64,000 nucleotides of DNA from an uncultured Mitsuokella sp. (GCA_945877355.1 CAMCRT010000001.1:56831-120830), one strand, 5' to 3'. Positions 18,159 to 26,525 are shown, counted from the stretch's first letter. Numbers and translations: made by a program. The notes: generated by a model not told the origin, from the letters alone.

Positions 18159-18634
18159 ATATCACCATCGTATGCGCCGGGAAGATAAAGGAAGCCTATC
18201 TTCGGGAGGGCATTGCGGAATTCACGAAAAGGCTTCGCCCCTACGCGAAGCTTGAGGTGAAGGAAATCCAGGAAGAGCGCATGAAGGATAGCCCTTCTGC
18301 GGCGGAGAAACGGGAGGTGCTCGACCGGGAGGGGGAGCGGCTCCTGAAGCTCGTGCCGGAGGGAAGCTACCTCTACGTGCTGGATGTCTATGGCACGGAG
18401 CTCTCCTCCGAGGAGCTCTCGGCGGAGCTGGACACCTTGGCCCTCGGTGGGAAGAGCCACATCACCTTCCTCATCGGCGGGGCCTTCGGCCTCGCGGAGG
18501 CGGTGCGCCAAGCGGCGGATAAGCGGCTCTCCTTTTCCCGCATGACCTTCACCCATCAGATGGTGCGGCTGCTTCTCGTGGAGCAGATTTATAGGGCCTT
18601 CAAGATCAGCCGCGGCGAAAAATATCATTGGTAA
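18155..18634 (+). CDS. rlmH: 23S rRNA (pseudouridine1915-N3)-methyltransferase RlmH
   Basis: 159-aa SPOUT enzyme, normal length. Markers: the LYVLDVYGTELSSEELS segment, the SAM-site ITFLIGGAFGLAEAV and the terminal YRAFKISRGEKYHW. GTG starts inside the htrA stop (GTGA). Confidence 0.95.
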   Translation: MNITIVCAGKIKEAYLREGIAEFTKRLRPYAKLEVKEIQEERMKDSPSAAEKREVLDREGERLLKLVPEGSYLYVLDVYGTELSSEELSAELDTLALGGKSHITFLIGGAFGLAEAVRQAADKRLSFSRMTFTHQMVRLLLVEQIYRAFKISRGEKYHW

Positions 18635-18644
18635 GGAGTGCCCT

Positions 18645-19124
18645 ATGAGAAGACACGACCGGGAAATCACCGATAGAAATGAGATGCTCGCCATCCTCCG
18701 GCAGGCGGAGGTCTGCCACATCGCCCTGAACGACGAGGACGGCTACCCCTATCTCATCCCCATCAACTACGGGGTGGAGGAGCGGGAGGGGAAGGTGATT
18801 CTCCATTTCCACAGCGCCCTGGAGGGGCATAAGCTGGACCTTATCCGCCGGGATAATCGCGCCGCCTTCGAGGTGGAGGTGAACCACCAGATCCAGTATT
18901 TCCCGGAAAAGGGCTACTGCACGGCGGCCTATGAAAGCGTCACCGGGAGGGGCCGCTTCCGGATCCTTACGGAGGAGCAGGAGATAAAGGACTCCCTCGC
19001 CTGCCTTATGGATCACTACCATCCGGGGGAGAACGCTTACTACAACCCCGCCGCCATCCCCCGCACCACGGTCTACGTGCTGGAGGTGGAGTCCATGACA
19101 GGAAAGCGCAAGCAGCCGAAGTGA
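18645..19124 (+). CDS. Pyridoxamine 5'-phosphate oxidase-like flavin protein (NimA-related)
   Basis: 159 aa with the split-barrel flavin-binding fold. MRRHDREITDRNEMLAILRQ is the typical NimA-family N-terminus, followed by CHIALNDEDGYPYLIPINY and HFHSALEGHKLDL. Members bind FMN or FAD, and some reduce nitroimidazoles; the natural substrate is unknown. It lies 10 nt after rlmH and ends at a strong terminator, so it is the last gene of the htrA operon. Confidence 0.85.
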   Translation: MRRHDREITDRNEMLAILRQAEVCHIALNDEDGYPYLIPINYGVEEREGKVILHFHSALEGHKLDLIRRDNRAAFEVEVNHQIQYFPEKGYCTAAYESVTGRGRFRILTEEQEIKDSLACLMDHYHPGENAYYNPAAIPRTTVYVLEVESMTGKRKQPK

Positions 19125-19131
19125 ATAGACG

Positions 19132-19168
19132 AAAGGGCCGCCTCACACGAAGTGAGGCGGCCCTTTTT
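19132..19168. terminator. Bidirectional terminator
   Basis: 11-bp stem GGGCCGCCTCA/TGAGGCGGCCC with A-run before and T-run after. It serves the htrA operon (+) and the convergent PTS gene (-). Confidence 0.85.
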
Positions 19169-19181
19169 GCAGCGCATGAAA

Positions 19182-19544
19182 TTATTTCTTTGTAAAGGTG
19201 ATGTGGGCACCTACAGAGAGTACCGGAAGCGTCGGGCCGGTCACGAGGATCTGGCCGGGCATGGAGCCCTCGGCGTTGAAGACGATGGTGCAGTGGCCCT
19301 CCTCCCGGAGGTTGTCGTTGACGACGTCGCCCACCTTCGTGACATTGTACTTGACGCCACCCATGAGGAGCTTGTCGCCGACTTTGACCTCTTCCTTCAG
19401 GTCGCCGGGCGTATGCTCGATGACCATATCCGAAAGATTCGGGCGGATGCCCTCATCCATGAGGATCGCGCTGTTGTTGTTGGATAGAAAGGTCTTGGCG
19501 AGGTTGCCAATCGCCGTAATCTGCACATCATATTTGCTTTCCAT
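19182..19544 (-). CDS. PTS glucitol/sorbitol-type IIA protein, orphan
   Basis: 120 aa resembling the GutA (EIIA-Gut) family: KYNVTKVGDVVNDNLREEGHCTIVFN followed by GSMPGQILV is the conserved core, with a candidate phospho-His in VIEHTPGD. No IIB/IIC genes, polyol dehydrogenase or regulator adjoin it. It could serve a sorbitol PTS encoded elsewhere or act as a phospho-signal protein. A well-placed GGAGG precedes the ATG. Confidence 0.75.
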   Translation of the reverse strand: MESKYDVQITAIGNLAKTFLSNNNSAILMDEGIRPNLSDMVIEHTPGDLKEEVKVGDKLLMGGVKYNVTKVGDVVNDNLREEGHCTIVFNAEGSMPGQILVTGPTLPVLSVGAHITFTKK

Positions 19545-19683
19545 ATTTGCCTCCTAAAATAACGCTCTTGTTCCGGACTCGGTGAATCATTCCATTACTA
19601 TAGTATATCAAACGCGCCAATTTTGCAAATGAATCCGTTGGGACTTTCTTATCAAATTCTTTGGAGATGGAAGGCCGATGTCC

Positions 19684-19857
19684 GGTTCGTGTACCCTGCA
19701 CTCACCCCGTCTCCGCAAGCGACCGTGCGCTTATCTGCCTAAATACCGGCCTCCATCCTAAACGCCCTTCGGTTGAACGATGGATTCCGGCCGGGGGGCA
19801 GAACGCGCACTTTCCTCGCTTGCTCCGCTTAAAGGGTTCGCGCAGGGCACACGAACC
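19684..19857. repeat. Family C long-hairpin repeat, copy 1 (reverse orientation)
   Basis: Outer arms GTTCGTGTACCCTGC / GCAGGGCACACGAAC, inner arms GCAAGCGA / TCGCTTGC, GTGCGC / GCGCAC and GGCCGG / CCGGCC fold into one extended hairpin. It fills the gap between the PTS gene and flagellinolysin. Confidence 0.85.
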
Positions 19858-19888
19858 TACTTTGAGGCTAGGGGCAGAAGTCTCCAAC

Positions 19889-21643
19889 CTACTGTAGCAG
19901 GCTGAGCACGCTGCTGGAGTTTTGATTGGCTTGGGCCAGCATGGATTGGGCGGCTTGGAGCAGGACGTTGTTTTTTGTGTAGCTCGTCATTTCCTTTGCC
20001 ATGTCCGCGTCCCGGATGGTGGACTCCGCGCTTTGGGTGTTTTCGCTGTTTATCGTCAGATTGTCCGACGTGTAGGACAGGCGGCTGGAGAGGGCGCCTA
20101 TGGTGGTGGATTGGTCCAGAGCCTTTTCGATGGCCCGGTCCAGCACCGTGAGGGCCACCGTTGCCTTCTGGCGGGTCGCCACGGAGAGCGTCTTGCCGTC
20201 GTCGGACTTCAGACCTAGGGCCCTCGCGTGGATGTCGGAGAAGGCGGCGTTCAGGATCTGGTTTGCCTTCGTGCCCACCTGGAAGCGGAAGCCTGCGTCC
20301 GGGCGGGAGAAGTCGCCCCACTGGAGCGTCACGCCATCAATCTTCGACGAGTCATTCGTCGGGTAGTACCAGAAGCTGGTGGACAGGCCCTCGATGACCA
20401 CGTCCACCGCGTCCTTCTTGTCCCCCGTGCTGGCATCCGAACCCGTGGCCGCGCCTGTGTCCGCATTGTTGAAGTTGATGTTGCAGCTCTTCTCATAGAA
20501 GTCCATGGGGGAGGCGGCCGCCGTCATCTCCGCCACGAAGGCGTCCGTTGCCTCCTTCGTGCTCTTGAAGCGGCCGCGGGTCGCCGCCTCCACTGCCTCG
20601 TCGAGAGCCGTGCCGCCTTTCTTCGTCAGCACGCTCATGAAGCGCTTCAGGGCATCGGGGCTGCCGCCACCCTTTGCCTCCAGATACCGCATGAAGACGT
20701 AGCCTGCCGTGTAGGGCTCCTGGGATCCTGCCGCGCCGCCGCTGGCGAATATGCTGGCGAAATTCGCCGCTGTCATGTTCTTTATGGTATTTCCCCGCAC
20801 ATCGTCGATGCCGTGGACCGCCTCCGCCGCACCCTCCATGATGTAGTTGGGCAGCTTCGACACGTCCTTGATATTCGTCGCCATGAGGGCGTGGACGAAC
20901 TCATGGGCGAGAGTCCGGTCCAGCCAGATGCCGCCGGGGGTATTCGTGCTGCCGTTTACGTCCCGCTCGTTGAGGTCCTGGTAGAAGTCCATGTTGACGT
21001 TGAGGGTGAGCTTCGTGGTGGTGGCGCCCACATAGCTGTAGGTGATGTTGGCGAGCGCTTTGCCGCCGGAGTGGGGGAACTGTACGTCGATCTCCTTCAC
21101 CATGGCCGTGTCATCGTTGAAGGAGAGGCCGTAGGTGTCCTTCACGAGCTGCAGGGAGCTGGCCACCCACTCGCTGTTGAGCGCCTTGACGATGGTCTCC
21201 TTCACGCCGGTGGACACGTCGCTGGCCCCGTCGAAGAGCCGCTTGCCGTTGAAGGTGGCCTCTGCATTGTCGTCCAGCTGGTCGATGATCTCGTCCAGCT
21301 CCTTCTGGATGGTGGCCCGGTCCGCGTCCGTATTCGTGTCGTTCGCCGCATTGATGGCCTTTTCCTTCATGGTGCGCAGGATCGAGATGGAGGACTCCAC
21401 CGCGCCGCCCGCCACCTGCAGGAGGCTCTTGCCGTTCTGGGCATTGGCGTTTGCCTGGTCCAGGGACCGTATCTGCACCCGCATGCACTCGGAGATGGCG
21501 TAGCCCGAGGCATCGTCGGCGGCAGATACGATCTTCATGCCGGAGGAGACCTTCTGCAGGCTCCTCGCCATTGCCTTTGCGTTCTTGTTCAGTGTGTTCA
21601 GCGTATTCGTCGCTGATCGATTGTTCTTTATGATAAGTGCCAT
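19889..21643 (-). CDS. Flagellinolysin: flagellin with inserted zinc metallopeptidase domain
   Basis: 584 aa. Residues 1-145 are the flagellin D0/D1 N-terminus (LNKNAKAMARSLQKVSSGMK, DDASGYAISECMRVQIRSL) and 455-584 the C-terminal D1/D0 (SRLSYTSDNLTINSENTQSA to SLLQ). Between them lies a metallopeptidase domain with HEFVH (247-251) and EGAAEAVHG (270-278). The two His plus Glu270 are the expected zinc ligands and Glu248 the catalytic base, the pattern of collagenase-like gluzincins, then YTAGYVFMRYLE. The gene product should build into or onto the filament and make it proteolytic. A sigma-28-type promoter precedes it. No ordinary flagellin lies in the window. Confidence 0.93.
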   Translation of the reverse strand: MALIIKNNRSATNTLNTLNKNAKAMARSLQKVSSGMKIVSAADDASGYAISECMRVQIRSLDQANANAQNGKSLLQVAGGAVESSISILRTMKEKAINAANDTNTDADRATIQKELDEIIDQLDDNAEATFNGKRLFDGASDVSTGVKETIVKALNSEWVASSLQLVKDTYGLSFNDDTAMVKEIDVQFPHSGGKALANITYSYVGATTTKLTLNVNMDFYQDLNERDVNGSTNTPGGIWLDRTLAHEFVHALMATNIKDVSKLPNYIMEGAAEAVHGIDDVRGNTIKNMTAANFASIFASGGAAGSQEPYTAGYVFMRYLEAKGGGSPDALKRFMSVLTKKGGTALDEAVEAATRGRFKSTKEATDAFVAEMTAAASPMDFYEKSCNINFNNADTGAATGSDASTGDKKDAVDVVIEGLSTSFWYYPTNDSSKIDGVTLQWGDFSRPDAGFRFQVGTKANQILNAAFSDIHARALGLKSDDGKTLSVATRQKATVALTVLDRAIEKALDQSTTIGALSSRLSYTSDNLTINSENTQSAESTIRDADMAKEMTSYTKNNVLLQAAQSMLAQANQNSSSVLSLLQ

Positions 21644-21682
21644 GGATCCGTCCTCGCAATCGTATATTCATCCTTTCTTATA

Positions 21683-21709
21683 TTATCGAAATTTTTGGAG
21701 AAGGCTTTA
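21683..21709 (-). promoter_or_regulatory. Sigma-28 (FliA/SigD) promoter of the flagellinolysin gene
   Basis: Minus-strand TAAA, 15 bp, TTCGATAA; consensus is TAAA-N15-GCCGATAA. This supports late-flagellar-class expression. Confidence 0.8.
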
Positions 21710-21776
21710 GCGTCTCCAGCAGGAAAAGGCAGGGCAGCAGGCTGAAAAATTTTGCACGAAAAAATAAAAAAAGTGC

Positions 21777-21805
21777 TTGCAAAAGTATTATGGCTCGTGT
21801 ATAAT
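21777..21805 (+). promoter_or_regulatory. Promoter of tRNA-Gln
   Basis: TTGCAA, 17 bp, TATAAT. Confidence 0.8.
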
Positions 21806-21836
21806 GCTTTATGTTGACAGCGAGAGCTGAAGACAC

Positions 21837-21912
21837 AGGGGTATCGCCAAGTTGGTAAGGCACGGGTCTCTGAATCCCGCATGCGTTGGTTCGAGTCCAG
21901 CTACCCCTGCCA
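21837..21912 (+). tRNA. trnQ: tRNA-Gln (anticodon CUG)
   Basis: 76 nt with encoded CCA. The acceptor stem AGGGGTA/TACCCCT is perfect, the D arm is GCC/GGC, the anticodon loop CTCTGAA gives CUG, and the T arm is GTTGG/CCAGC. The last base pair of the anticodon stem is a T-T mismatch, which is unusual but leaves four good pairs. Confidence 0.93.
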
Positions 21913-21923
21913 TACGAGCACAC

Positions 21924-21947
21924 GCACCGCTTCGGCGGTGCTTTTTT
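21924..21947 (+). terminator. Terminator of tRNA-Gln
   Basis: GCACCGC-TTCG-GCGGTGC followed by TTTTTT. Confidence 0.9.
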
Positions 21948-22001
21948 CTTGAAAGCCCTCCCGTGGGGCCTCCCAAAAGTTTCGTAAGAAAAATTTTGGG
22001 G

Positions 22002-22025
22002 AAAAGAAGGTATTTCGTCCTTTTT
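22002..22025 (+). promoter_or_regulatory. Leader hairpin motif upstream of the soluble chemoreceptor
   Basis: AAAAGAAGG-TATTTCG-TCCTTTTT, a looser version of the hairpins at 5326 and 31555. Confidence 0.3.
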
Positions 22026-22136
22026 GTGGAATATGGTAGACTAGAGATTACATCAGAGCAGTCCAAATCATCGGCGTGGGCGCAGAGCCTTGCGTCCGAT
22101 TGCTTGCCCCTTTGGGCGTTTTAGGGAGGAATCTTA

Positions 22137-22676
22137 ATGGCAACGGAAGAAACGAAAGCATTGGCAAAGAGCGACGATCACGCAAAGCTCATCTCCTCGA
22201 TCGAGGAGATTGCAAACTCGACCCAGACGGTCTTCGAGGCTGTCGAGCAGGTCGCAAAGAGCGCGAGCGCACTGGCGGAGGCCGGTCGTGCTTCCGTTGA
22301 GCAGGCGAAGCTCCTGCAGGAGAAGAACGCCGACACCATCAAGGTCATCGAGTTCATCACGAACATCGCCGGCCAGACGAACCTCTTGGGCCTGAACGCC
22401 GCCATCGAGGCAGCCCGCGCCGGTGAGCAGGGCCGCGGCTTTGCGGTCGTCGCGGAGGAGGTCCGCAAGCTCGCCGAGCAGTCCCGGGAGGCCACGGAGA
22501 AGATCCAGTCCACCCTGACGGAGATGAACAAGGCCGTGGAGGACATCTCCAAGTCCATCGAGAGCACCGGCTCCATCAGCGAGCAGCAGGCTGCCTCCAC
22601 CCAGGAGATTACGGCAAACCTCTCCCGCGTCACGAAGGCGGCAGAGGATCTGAAGAAGTACGTGGAGACCATCTGA
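22137..22676 (+). CDS. Short soluble methyl-accepting chemotaxis protein
   Basis: 179 aa, essentially only the coiled-coil signalling domain. The highly conserved tip reads [20 protein letters not shown] followed by [17 protein letters not shown]. There is no membrane span, HAMP or recognisable sensor, and only about 40 residues lie ahead of the coiled coil. It may form a cytoplasmic chemosensory array or sense through its short N-terminus. GGAGG precedes the ATG by about 8 nt. It is transcribed alone and ends at a terminator. Confidence 0.88.
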   Translation: MATEETKALAKSDDHAKLISSIEEIANSTQTVFEAVEQVAKSASALAEAGRASVEQAKLLQEKNADTIKVIEFITNIAGQTNLLGLNAAIEAARAGEQGRGFAVVAEEVRKLAEQSREATEKIQSTLTEMNKAVEDISKSIESTGSISEQQAASTQEITANLSRVTKAAEDLKKYVETI

Positions 22677-22692
22677 ATATAGAACCCAAGAC

Positions 22693-22721
22693 GGAGGTTG
22701 TGATTTTCACAGCCTCTTTTT
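22693..22721 (+). terminator. Terminator of the soluble chemoreceptor gene
   Basis: GGAGGTTGTGA / TCACAGCCTC stem with TTTTT. Confidence 0.8.
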
Positions 22722-22765
22722 GTACAAATTGTTCGATGCCCGTCCATCAGCCGTGTGACAGCTTC

Positions 22766-22972
22766 CTCGCAGACTCCCCCTGGCCTTTCAGGCCATCCCC
22801 CTCGAGAGGGGGACGAGGCAAAATCAGACGCTTGGCAATGAAAAGGCGCATCGAGCAAGCTGTCTCGCAGAATGCATGAGGTGCTCACAGAAACAATCCA
22901 TTGCGAGAGAGGGGGAATAGCTTGCCTCCCTCTCGAGGGAGGTGGCGCGCGCAGCGCGACGGAGGGAGTCTT
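22766..22972. repeat. Family A/B REP-like pair, locus 5
   Basis: A unit (22766-22826) facing an inverted B unit (22918-22972). It lies between the chemoreceptor terminator and the leuS promoter. Confidence 0.8.
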
Positions 22973-22998
22973 GCTGCTCGCACTAACAAATTTTCTCT

Positions 22999-23026
22999 AG
23001 CGCAAATTGGAAGATTGCGCTATAAT
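22999..23026 (+). promoter_or_regulatory. leuS promoter with overlapping inverted repeat
   Basis: TATAAT at 23021-23026 with a weak -35. A perfect 7-bp inverted repeat AGCGCAA-N9-TTGCGCT (22999-23005 and 23015-23021) covers the spacer and abuts the -10, a classic operator position. Confidence 0.5.
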
Positions 23027-23033
23027 AGGCGAA

Positions 23034-23252
23034 GTGAAATCCGATGAGCGGGAATAGTAGGGGATAATGTCTTTCAGAGAGCTGGCGGCAGGTGGAAGCC
23101 AGTGGCAGGGAACCTGAACTCACCTGGGAGGAGCGGCGAGGAAATGCGCCGCCGTCTGCCGCGTTAGGGCAAATGAAGTGGGCGCACGCCGTGCGCCAAG
23201 CAGGGTGGTACCGCGAAGCTTTCGTCCCTGGCCGTTGCGCCGGGGACTTTTT
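23034..23252 (+). ncRNA. T-box riboswitch (leucine) controlling leuS
   Basis: Senses uncharged tRNA-Leu and switches between antiterminator and terminator. Stem I landmarks are AGTAGG, AGAGAGCTGG and a specifier loop GAACTCACC whose CTC codon reads Leu. The canonical T-box AGGGTGGTACCGCG lies at 23202-23215, and the terminator GTCCC..GCC/GGC..GGGAC with TTTTT at 23224-23252. Downstream leuS confirms the specificity. Confidence 0.95.
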
Positions 23253-23306
23253 ATTTGTCAAAAGTCAAGAGCCGCGCGCTTTCTTGTATCTGTATAGGAG
23301 GAAAAC

Positions 23307-25784
23307 ATGGATCGCTACGAGCCGCAGGAAATCGAGAAGAAATGGCAGAAGGCCTGGGAAGAAGCGGAGGCATATAGGACGGAAGCAGATCCGTCTAGGC
23401 CGAAGTTCTACGCGCTGGAGATGTTCCCTTACCCCTCGGGCAATCTCCACATGGGCCACGTGCGCAACTACTCCATCGGCGACGTGCTGGCCCGCTACAA
23501 GACCATGGAGGGCTTCAACGTCATGCACCCCATGGGCTTTGACTCCTTCGGCATGCCGGCGGAGAATGCCGCCATCCAGCACGGCGTGCGGCCGGGTGAC
23601 TGGACGTACTCGAATATCGAGAACATGGAGCGCCAGCAGAAGTCCATGGGCCTTTCCTACGACTGGGAGCGGGAGGTCAAGACCTGCGATCCCAGCTACT
23701 ACAAGTGGACCCAGTGGCTCTTTGAGCTCTTCTACAAGCGGGGCCTCGCCTACAAGAAGAAGGCCAGCGTCAACTGGTGCGACACCTGCGGCACGGTGCT
23801 CGCCAACGAGCAGGTCATCGACGGCAAATGCTGGCGCTGCGACCATGAGGTCCACAAGAAGGATCTCTCCCAGTGGTTTTTCAAGATCACGGACTACGCG
23901 GACCGGCTGCTGAAGGACCTCGAAAAGCTCCCGGGCTGGCCGGAGCGGGTCAAGACCATGCAGGAGAACTGGATCGGCCGCAGCGAGGGCCTGGAGTTCT
24001 CCTTTGATATCCCGGAGCTCGGGGAAAAGCTCCCGGTCTACACCACCCGCGCCGATACGGCCTTCGGCGTGACCTTCATCGCCCTCGCCGCAGAGCACCC
24101 GCTCCTCGAGAAAATCCTCAAGGACAATCCGAAGGCGGCGGAAATCGAGGCCTTCTGCAAGAAGGTCCGGAACCAGAGCGAGATCGAGCGGACCTCCAGC
24201 GAGTCGGAGAAGGAGGGCGTGGCCACGGGCATCTACGCGGTGAACCCCTTCAACGGCAAAAAAGCGGAGCTCTGGGTGACGAACTACGTGCTGGCGGAGT
24301 ACGGCACCGGCGCCGTCATGGGCGTGCCCTCGGAGGACTCCCGCGACTGGATGTTTGCGAAGAAGTACGATATCCCCATCATCATTACTCTCGCGCCAAA
24401 GGATCGGGAGCTGAAGCTGGAGGAGATGACGGAGGCCTATACGGATAAGGACGGGGTCCTGGTGAACTCCGGCAAGTTCGATGGCATGGAGATGCACGAG
24501 GCCCTCGCCGCCATCATGGATGAGGCGGAGGAAAAGGGCTTTGGCAAGCGGCGGGTGAACTATCGCCTCAGGGACTGGCTCATCTCCCGTCAGCGGTACT
24601 GGGGCGCCCCCATCCCCGTCATCAACTGCCCCCACTGCGGGGAGGTGCTGGTGCCGGAGGAGGATCTCCCGGTGCGTCTGCCGGAAAATGTTTCCTTCGA
24701 GCAGGGGGCGGTGTCGCCCCTGGCCCAATGCGAGGACTTCGTCCATGTGAAGTGCCCCAAGTGCGGCGCCGATGCCACGAGGGAGACGGACACCATGGAC
24801 ACCTTCATCTGCTCCTCCTGGTACTATCTCCGCTACACGGACCCGAAAAATGACAAGGAGCCCTTCTCTAAGGACAAGGTGAACTACTGGGCACCGGTGG
24901 ATCAGTACATCGGCGGCATCGAGCACGCCATCCTTCACCTGCTCTACTCCCGCTTCTTCACGAAGGTGCTCCACGACGAGGGTATGGTGGACTTCGAGGA
25001 GCCCTTCACGAACCTCATGACCCAGGGCATGGTGCTGAAGGACGGCTCCAAGATGAGCAAGTCCAAGGGGAACGTGGTGTCCCCAGAGGAAATCATCGGC
25101 AAGTACGGCGCGGACACGGCAAGGCTCTTTATCCTGTTCGCGGCACCTGTTGACCGCGACCTCGACTGGAGCGACCAGGGCGTGGAGGGGGCCTATCGGT
25201 TCCTGGGCCGCGTGTGGCGCATCCTGCTGCGCTATGAGGACGCCATAAAGGCCGCTCCTGCTACGTATGACGTGGCGAGCCTGTCGAAGGAGGAGAAGGA
25301 CTTCCGCCGGGTGCTCCACCAGACCATCAAGAAGGTGACGGAGGATATCCGGGACCGCTTCATGTTCAATACGGCGGTAAGCTCCATCATGGAGCTCGTC
25401 AATGCCTTCTACGCCATGGAGGGGAAGGATATGGCGGCGGGGCTCGTCCGGGAGACGGCGGAGGCTCTCGTGAAGCTCCTGGCCCCCTTCGCCCCCCATA
25501 TCACGGAGGAGCTCTGGCATCGGCTCTTTGCAGGCACAGGCAGCGTCCACCAGGCGAAGTGGCCCCAGGTGGATGAGTCGGCCCTTGAGGTGGACACCAT
25601 CGAGGTAGTGCTCCAGATCAATGGCAAGGTGCGGGATCGGGTGACGCTCCCCGCAAATGCGGATCGGAAGGCCATGGAGGAGGCCGTGATGGCGCTCCCG
25701 AAGGCGAAGCAGCACATCGAGGGCAAGGAGGTCGTAAAGGTCATCTGCGTCCCGAAGAAGCTTGTGAATATCGTTGTAAAGTAA
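23307..25784 (+). CDS. leuS: Leucyl-tRNA synthetase
   Basis: 825-aa class I synthetase of bacterial type. [18 protein letters not shown] carries the HIGH motif, the CP1 editing domain spans roughly 225-415 ([14 protein letters not shown]), and [15 protein letters not shown] is the KMSKS loop. The C-terminal domain ends [33 protein letters not shown] lies 6 nt before the ATG. Expression is under the leucine T-box; a strong terminator follows. Confidence 0.97.
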   Translation: MDRYEPQEIEKKWQKAWEEAEAYRTEADPSRPKFYALEMFPYPSGNLHMGHVRNYSIGDVLARYKTMEGFNVMHPMGFDSFGMPAENAAIQHGVRPGDWTYSNIENMERQQKSMGLSYDWEREVKTCDPSYYKWTQWLFELFYKRGLAYKKKASVNWCDTCGTVLANEQVIDGKCWRCDHEVHKKDLSQWFFKITDYADRLLKDLEKLPGWPERVKTMQENWIGRSEGLEFSFDIPELGEKLPVYTTRADTAFGVTFIALAAEHPLLEKILKDNPKAAEIEAFCKKVRNQSEIERTSSESEKEGVATGIYAVNPFNGKKAELWVTNYVLAEYGTGAVMGVPSEDSRDWMFAKKYDIPIIITLAPKDRELKLEEMTEAYTDKDGVLVNSGKFDGMEMHEALAAIMDEAEEKGFGKRRVNYRLRDWLISRQRYWGAPIPVINCPHCGEVLVPEEDLPVRLPENVSFEQGAVSPLAQCEDFVHVKCPKCGADATRETDTMDTFICSSWYYLRYTDPKNDKEPFSKDKVNYWAPVDQYIGGIEHAILHLLYSRFFTKVLHDEGMVDFEEPFTNLMTQGMVLKDGSKMSKSKGNVVSPEEIIGKYGADTARLFILFAAPVDRDLDWSDQGVEGAYRFLGRVWRILLRYEDAIKAAPATYDVASLSKEEKDFRRVLHQTIKKVTEDIRDRFMFNTAVSSIMELVNAFYAMEGKDMAAGLVRETAEALVKLLAPFAPHITEELWHRLFAGTGSVHQAKWPQVDESALEVDTIEVVLQINGKVRDRVTLPANADRKAMEEAVMALPKAKQHIEGKEVVKVICVPKKLVNIVVK

Positions 25785-25790
25785 TAGTAG

Positions 25791-25836
25791 AAAGGGTGGC
25801 ATGTGGTTCCCGCGAGGGAATCACATGCCACCCTTT
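25791..25836 (+). terminator. Terminator of leuS
   Basis: AAAGGGTGGCATGTG / CACATGCCACCCTTTT with an inner GTTCCC/GGGAAT stem. Confidence 0.88.
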
Positions 25837-25842
25837 TCTCTC

Positions 25843-25883
25843 TAATATAAAAGCCGGCCTGCACTGTTTCGCGCGGGTCGGCT
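25843..25883 (-). terminator. Terminator of the candidate large RNA
   Basis: Minus-strand AGCCGACC / GGCCGGCT stem followed by TTTATATT. Confidence 0.6.
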
Positions 25884-26322
25884 ATTGGTTGTTGATCATA
25901 TAGATTTAAGGTCCTTTATTCTTTTGTCTGCAAATTCCCGTCTCGAGCTGGGAGCTTGCTATGAAATGCTCAGCTGATGCAATTTTGACACGATATCAAA
26001 ATCACGGTACGTACGCTACTCGTTCATCTGTCGTTATCGATAACGCTGTTCGGTTCGTATGGTACCCATTGTTGTCGAAACGTCTCGTAGATGATAGGAA
26101 CACATCGATGCAGATCTTCCTGCAGGGTGGCGACGTTGCGCTACCAACTTCCGCTAGCCTCCAAGTGCTTCGATAGCCCTGAGCCATCGCCAGCCTCTTC
26201 GCCGTGCGGATATTCTTTTTCTTCACCTGTGCGCTTGCTAGTCGCTATGCGGGGAAGTCCTGCGAATGGAAATCTTCAATAAATGGTCACATCCTTTCGT
26301 GTTGTCCTGGAAGGGGCCTTGC

Positions 26323-26363
26323 GGACTTGCCCAAGAGCTGTCAAGCGATTGGCTTGCAAGTCC
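26323..26363 (-). other. CCAA/TTGG RNA motif, copy 2
   Basis: GGACTTGC-AAG-CCAA-TC-[GCTTGACAGC]-TC-TTGG-GCAAGTCC: outer stem, purine bulge, conserved CCAA/TTGG helix, TC/TC internal loop, apical hairpin. Confidence 0.6.
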
Positions 26364-26371
26364 CAGGCAAG

Positions 26372-26421
26372 GGCATCCCAAGAATCAAGCACCGAAGGGG
26401 CGCTGATGATTGGCTGATGCC
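26372..26421 (-). other. CCAA/TTGG RNA motif, copy 1
   Basis: GGCATC-AG-CCAA-TC-[24-nt hairpin with CTTCGG loop]-TC-TTGG-GATGCC. It has the same core as copy 2 with different but complementary outer arms. Confidence 0.6.
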
Positions 26422-26525
26422 TACTGCCGGCTTGGCTTGCATCCTGCCGCCTGGCTTTCAGCCTAATGGCCTTACTCACTATGCTGCGGGAGGCTTGCCT
26501 CTTTCTTTCCCTTCCTGTTGTGAAC

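Larger units (their letters stand above)
25845..26519 (-). ncRNA. Candidate large structured non-coding RNA, about 675 nt, unidentified
   Basis: A near-consensus promoter reading leftward (26526-26554) and a terminator (25843-25883) bracket a segment with no credible protein. The ORFs of 70-100 codons have no ribosome-binding sites and Arg/Ser-rich, biased sequences. Base composition is lower in GC than the flanking genes. The transcript has many local stems: GGCTGAAAGCC, two copies of a CCAA/TTGG motif (26323-26421), GGTAGCG/CGCCACC, CGTTATCGATAACG, and ATTTTGA/TCAAAAT. Hallmarks of RNase P RNA and tmRNA are absent. I do not recognise a family; comparison with the large ornate RNAs (ROOL, GOLLD, OLE) is needed. 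Confidence 0.6.

Noticed and set aside
23265..25802. 845-codon open frame antisense to leuS, and similar long antisense frames at 11803-13842 and 421-2026
   Set aside because: They lie opposite genes with strong homology, give low-complexity His/Arg/Gly/Leu-rich translations, and arise from the high GC content and codon bias.
26002..26226. 74-codon minus-strand frame starting MKKKNIRTAKRLAMAQ inside the candidate RNA
   Set aside because: No ribosome-binding site before the GTG, no recognisable family, and composition drifts to Ser/Thr/Arg. Considered part of the structured RNA, although a small protein cannot be wholly excluded.
25845..26519. Identification of the large RNA as RNase P RNA or tmRNA
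   Set aside because: The RNase P sequence GAGGAAAGTCC and the tmRNA 3' tRNA-like end with CCA are absent.
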